From the NCBI GenBank assembly GCA_964508895.1, contig CAZDWF010000139.1, positions 1 through 8,777 of the forward strand: a stretch of 8,777 nt of DNA. Direction: 5' to 3'. This DNA is from M55B132 sp964508895. Lineage in GTDB: Bacteria; Bacteroidota; Bacteroidia; Bacteroidales; B18-G4. Position 1 is the stretch's first letter. Every line of letters starts with the position of its first letter. A program made the position numbers and the translations under genes. This document shows positions 6,901 through 8,777 of the stretch, one piece after another. A model generated the notes under the pieces. The model was not told the origin of the DNA, ran no database searches, and was given only the letters and a program-made list of their open reading frames with translations.

Positions 6901-7072
6901 TTTAGAGAAAGGAAATGTTGAGATATTCAACCTTATCGGTCAAAAGGTTCATGAACAAAAGATCGAGGCCGCTACACTGATCAGTATCCCTGTCGATATG
7001 AGCAACAGCTATCTGGTCGTCAAAGTGGTAAAATCCTGTGGTATTTATACAGAAAAAGTTTTTATAAGATAA
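3935..7072 (+). CDS. Large secreted T9SS type A cargo protein with nidogen-like and beta-helix regions
   Basis: The frame opens at 3890 (1060 residues), but the ATG at 3935 (1045 residues) is preferred: it has an AAAA leader and puts the signal peptide nearer the N-terminus. Numbering from 3890, the hydrophobic core is at 39-53 with cleavage near FSHSQ (60). Residues about 72-232 resemble a nidogen-type beta domain (GFTFSYNGIDYTTFKASSNG, ILAPLWDDLE, IGIDDETNYRF). At 268-300 comes WYWWKGATSTDWATTSNW, a common Bacteroidota lead-in to beta-solenoids, then many short Gly/Thr/Asp repeats (VDINGGTLNIG, IDISGGVINVA) to about 650. Next is a domain with GWNLIGNPFSSAID and ISQGFFEQA, typical before T9SS tails. 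The last ~72 residues (VEIFNLIGQKVHEQ ... EKVFIR) are a type A sorting domain, sending the protein through T9SS to the surface. No catalytic domain is seen, so an adhesive or structural role is likely. Base composition looks richer in G+C than the upstream operon. Confidence 0.9.
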   Translation: MKTNHSLHQYHQSLFLFRSCEKYSLFIIILSILLLLFLPQFSHSQCWCYTFTYSTGHTYNALSSPTQLIAGDVDDEISASTAIGFTFSYNGIDYTTFKASSNGFVNLGGALTDSYPSNDLESSTKKEILAPLWDDLETNTTGSVNYELTGSSGSYILKIEFKNLDHLGYGTNMYFQVWLYEATYEVEFRYGDMGTWTGQSASIGIDDETNYRFLSITPAATPTSSSTVVNNDIATNDYLVSGLRYSFNKGSDWYWWKGATSTDWATTSNWYGSTLPTTSQHVTISKGKTYDPIIDESAACDDLGIGDGTKVTVNTGANLTPDDDIWVCSGGEFELNDGTVSVTRDFRSVANSIVDINGGTLNIGSDWERNNDGENARGTIDISGGVINVADDCRFSSSDVTGTMSGSFALTVGDEFENTNDDWTVTGGTVTLTAEYDGHAQLTTTSSTRDAEVWNLVIDADGGVSDIFDFFSSSYNSGVIIGGSFTFTDGTIETKNVTYHTDFLTVAGAFSMGSDAHFKDAIESTDTYSVGSYSFNAASTYEMYGTTQNIPATTFGHLNVSATGTKSLSGSTTVAGNLNVSTGILSITVDNDLTIAGTTTNSVGTAGIVVESGASGTGSLIHNTASINGTVERYLTDNSWHFISPSTTGVTALTYWWNEAPKCWLSYHTESTNAWTYNTILTTPMPVGQGWSVWLDLNTKSAATATMTGELRATDLSVSLTKDADGWNLIGNPFSSAIDRDEGSWGSNTTGTVYVWDNDYNGGDYRTWNGSTGDLTGGIIPISQGFFEQASSAGSFTIPAAARVHNTTDFYKSTNNPNSSPYVRLQMDCGDHGNTVFIGFPANGTSQFDYKGDAGKLYSYSDLPQIYVVEDNIKLSINALETLTITGKTVPLHLDQAVDGNYTFTLSQIDSLPDVILSLEDLKTGNLQELTQNPVYAFTAAEGDDPDRFLLHFKLNDFGIDDPVNHSGDYINIYSNNNIIYIQSKEIAALEKGNVEIFNLIGQKVHEQKIEAATLISIPVDMSNSYLVVKVVKSCGIYTEKVFIR

Positions 7073-7083
7073 ATTCAGAAACC

Positions 7084-7347
7084 ATGAAAAGCATACTACT
7101 CAAACTACTTCGAGCTGTAATCTTCATTGGTTTAATCACGATAAGCATCCAGTCATTGACACAGTTACCTCCTCCACCCCCCGGTGGATCATCCGGTGGT
7201 GGTAGTGGAACAGGTGGCTCCGATAGCCAACGTAATGGCGCTCCAATAGGTAGTGGTTTGTTTATCCTCATGGGTCTTGGTGCAGCATATAGTGGGTATA
7301 AAGGATACCGGTGTTATCAGAAGGAAATGAAGAAGCTGTTTGAATGA
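7084..7347 (+). CDS. Small secreted protein with PID-CTERM-like C-terminal signal
   Basis: An 87-residue protein starting 11 nt after the T9SS cargo stop, so surely co-transcribed. Residues 1-27 form a signal peptide (MKSILLKLLR, hydrophobic core, likely cleavage near SLTQ). Residues 28-52 are a Pro then Gly/Ser low-complexity spacer (LPPPPPGGSSGGG). Residues 53-56 are APIG, followed by a short hydrophobic span (SGLFILMGLGAAY, 57-69) and a basic tail (YKGYRCYQKEMKK, 72-84). This three-part end, motif plus hydrophobic helix plus basic cluster, matches the PID-CTERM-type endings of many tiny Bacteroidota proteins (typically PIDGGL...LGAAYG.KK), here with PIG in place of PID. The function is unknown; membrane anchoring or processing by a sorting protease is inference from the layout. 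It recurs, from memory, beside T9SS cargo genes. Confidence 0.8.
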   Translation: MKSILLKLLRAVIFIGLITISIQSLTQLPPPPPGGSSGGGSGTGGSDSQRNGAPIGSGLFILMGLGAAYSGYKGYRCYQKEMKKLFE

Positions 7348-7498
7348 TCTTTATCAGATACTGGAATTTAGAAATTCAATATTGGATATTGATCTTAAAA
7401 AAAATATAAAGTTTCTATGTTGTTAAACCAATGCATTATGGTTGCATTGATTGAGCGATTAATAGATTTTGCGATTGCCGATTGTCGATTTAAAACAG
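7348..7498. other. Intergenic gap with an unassigned hairpin
   Basis: No gene is visible. An inverted repeat CAATGCA/TGCATTG (7429-7449, 7-nt loop) has no T-run. It is followed by three near-repeats of the word CGATT (7456-7490). Nothing here can be given a function. Confidence 0.4.
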
Positions 7499-7528
7499 AA
7501 AAAGCTCCGACTTAGTCGGAGCTTTTTT
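7499..7528. terminator. Bidirectional intrinsic terminator
   Basis: A 9-bp core stem AGCTCCGAC/GTCGGAGCT with a TTA loop, flanked by an A-run on the left and T6 on the right, so it can work in both directions. On the - strand it ends tRNA-Ser, beginning 7-10 nt after the tRNA; on the + strand it could end the T9SS cargo operon. Confidence 0.85.
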
Positions 7529-7533
7529 ATTTT

Positions 7534-7622
<89 letters not shown>

Positions 7623-7653
7623 TCATTATATGTTACCTAAGCAAATGAGGTTG

Positions 7654-7685
7654 CAAAAATAAGAATTTACTTTGAAAATAGTCAA
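7654..7685 (-). promoter_or_regulatory. Promoter of tRNA-Ser (Bacteroidota type)
   Basis: On the - strand TTG (7683-7685) and TATTTTTG (7654-7661) are 21 nt apart, the same spacing as at tRNA-Pro. The -7 element is a full TAnnTTTG match. The predicted start lies about 24 nt before the tRNA. Confidence 0.7.
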
Positions 7686-7940
7686 CAATTTTTCATTATT
7701 CTTAATTAACAAGATAATATAGATGTTACTTTGTTAAAATAATCATAAATTACCAATATAGAAACAAAAATTTACACACTTTGTTATATTTGTATATACA
7801 ACTATTAATATATGTATATACTTTTCCAGGATCAAAATATTCTGAAGCAATTGTATCCCCAAATCAAATTGTTGCACATTAGTGTTGATATTTTAGCAAT
7901 TATTTAATACCTTAATTGCGTCATATGCAAATTTGTTAGA
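7686..7940 (+). promoter_or_regulatory. Long AT-rich leader of the Crp/Fnr gene with promoter-like elements
   Basis: The gap from tRNA-Ser to the regulator is 318 nt and has no gene. It holds an exact TAnnTTTG word (TATATTTG, 7785-7792) without a good partner upstream, overlapping a 12-nt perfect palindrome TTGTATATACAA (7790-7801); the word GTATATAC recurs at 7814-7821. A second candidate nearer the gene is TTG (7885-7887), 20 nt, TACCTTAA (7908-7915), which would start about 20 nt before the ATG. Which one is used cannot be decided from the sequence. Confidence 0.35.
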
Positions 7941-8639
7941 ATGATAAATCAAAAAGATAAAAAGGAAGATTGTGTTAACTGTAGCAAAAAACAAACACTT
8001 TTTTGCTCACTTACAGATGAAGAAGTCAAGTATGTGAATGGCCACAGGTCTGAAATTACCTTTAACCCCGGTGAAATCATTTTCAAGCAAGGCACTCCAA
8101 TGAGCCATATTGCATGTATAACCAAAGGTCTGGCAAAAGTATATATTGAAGGTGATAATAACAGAAGACTGATCATAGGATTAATTAAACCAGTATATAT
8201 AATTGGTGGACCAGGCATGTGGGTTGATTATATGCATCATTTTTCTGTATCAGCTATTGAAGAAACCACTGCTTGTTTTATAAATGTGGAAGTCCTAAAA
8301 ACTCTTGTAGAGAAAAATACAGATTTTGTAAAAGAATTACTTAAAAAAAACAACACCACTATTATTAAACATTTTAACAGTTACGCTAATCTTGCACAAA
8401 AAAATGTACATGGCAGAGTTGCTGACATGCTAATTAATTTATCACGAATAGTTTATGAATCAAATTCTTTTAAATTAACACTATCCAGGCAGGATCTGGC
8501 TGATTATTCAGCAATGTCAAAAGAAGGTGTAATAAGAATTATAAAAGATTTTAAAGATCAGAAACTTATTGTTGAAAATGGAACCAATATGAAAATTCTT
8601 AACTTCAATGAACTGGAAAGAATAAGTAGATTTGGTTAA
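7941..8639 (+). CDS. Crp/Fnr family regulator with FNR-like cysteines
   Basis: A 232-residue transcription factor of normal family length. The N-terminus has CVNCSKKQTLFC (Cys11, Cys14, Cys22). Residues about 24-120 form the cyclic-nucleotide-binding-type beta-roll (FNPGEIIFKQGTPMSHIACITKGLAKVYIE, where FKQG replaces the usual phosphate-binding glutamates of CRP). Cys112 in AIEETTACFINVE lines up with the fourth cluster cysteine of E. coli FNR in ALETSMVCEIP. Residues about 124-155 are the dimerisation helix and 178-212 the winged helix-turn-helix, with the recognition helix near MSKEGVIRIIKDF; Glu195 and Arg199 match DNA-contacting positions of FNR, while FNR Ser212 is Ile here. The probable role is redox- or oxygen-responsive control through an iron-sulfur cluster, inferred from the cysteines. 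The gene stands alone; its targets are unknown. Binding of a nucleotide or haem instead is not excluded. Confidence 0.9.
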   Translation: MINQKDKKEDCVNCSKKQTLFCSLTDEEVKYVNGHRSEITFNPGEIIFKQGTPMSHIACITKGLAKVYIEGDNNRRLIIGLIKPVYIIGGPGMWVDYMHHFSVSAIEETTACFINVEVLKTLVEKNTDFVKELLKKNNTTIIKHFNSYANLAQKNVHGRVADMLINLSRIVYESNSFKLTLSRQDLADYSAMSKEGVIRIIKDFKDQKLIVENGTNMKILNFNELERISRFG

Positions 8640-8777
8640 TGGACCTCATCTTTAAATTTATAAGCATTCCAAATAAATTTTTCCATAAACATTTCTCATA
8701 AATTGATATTATAAATAGCATAATTTCAGCTACTTATATTCAATAACAGATGATTATCAATATTATATTGATAATTA
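8640..8777. other. Downstream region with an edge palindrome
   Basis: No gene is visible. The last bases hold an inverted repeat with 10-bp perfect arms, ATTATCAATA (8753-8762) and TATTGATAAT (8766-8775), separated by TTA. It is cut off from its context by the window end, so it could be an operator of the next gene or a hairpin. Confidence 0.5.

Noticed and set aside
7062..7271. A - strand frame opposite the small PID-CTERM-like gene
   Set aside because: It is the antisense reading of the Pro/Gly spacer; the + strand frame has a signal peptide, C-terminal motif and operon spacing.
7949..8218. A - strand frame opposite the Crp/Fnr gene
   Set aside because: The + strand frame is a clear family member over its full length; the antisense frame has no recognisable features.

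Overview
The window comes from an AT-rich member of the Bacteroidota, most likely Bacteroidales or Marinilabiliales-like. The evidence is a type IX secretion (T9SS) type A C-terminal sorting domain, a PID-CTERM-like small protein, a lipoprotein with an acidic/basic patch after its lipid cysteine, start codons with A-rich rather than Shine-Dalgarno leaders, and promoters of the Bacteroidota form TTG-N20/21-TAnnTTTG in front of both tRNA genes. No rRNA, CRISPR array, transposase or integrase is visible.

Layout. (a) 1-2843, + strand: the 3' end of an unidentified gene, then three tightly spaced cell-envelope genes (surface-type lipoprotein, small outer-membrane beta-barrel, YjbH-like outer-membrane protein) that look like one operon. 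(b) 2958-3458, - strand: promoter, intact tRNA-Pro(TGG), hairpin terminator, an 81-residue GIY-YIG nuclease, then a second copy of only the 3' three quarters of a tRNA. The nuclease stop codon lies inside the D-loop of that partial tRNA. (c) 3409-3889: an intergenic gap with outward promoters for the tRNA (-) and the large gene (+). (d) 3935-7347, + strand: a ~1045-residue secreted T9SS cargo protein followed 11 nt later by an 87-residue secreted or bitopic protein with a C-terminal sorting-signal layout. (e) 7499-7622: tRNA-Ser(GCT) on the - strand with a bidirectional terminator. (f) 7941-8639, + strand: a Crp/Fnr regulator with an FNR-like four-cysteine set. (g) 8640-8777: no gene, ending in a palindrome cut by the window edge.

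The most unusual structure is (b). The GIY-YIG gene sits between an intact tRNA and an aligned, gap-free 63-bp partial copy of the tRNA on the same strand, exactly 338 bp away. Outside the anticodon arm the copy differs at only three positions, two of which form a compensating base pair. The anticodon arm has been replaced by a 17-nt perfect palindrome of the same length. This looks like a minimal tRNA-associated mobile or homing unit. The rest of the window is ordinary Bacteroidota envelope and secretion biology, with several modest points about the T9SS/PID-CTERM-like pair, the cysteine-rich lipoprotein tail and the possible oxygen-sensing regulator.
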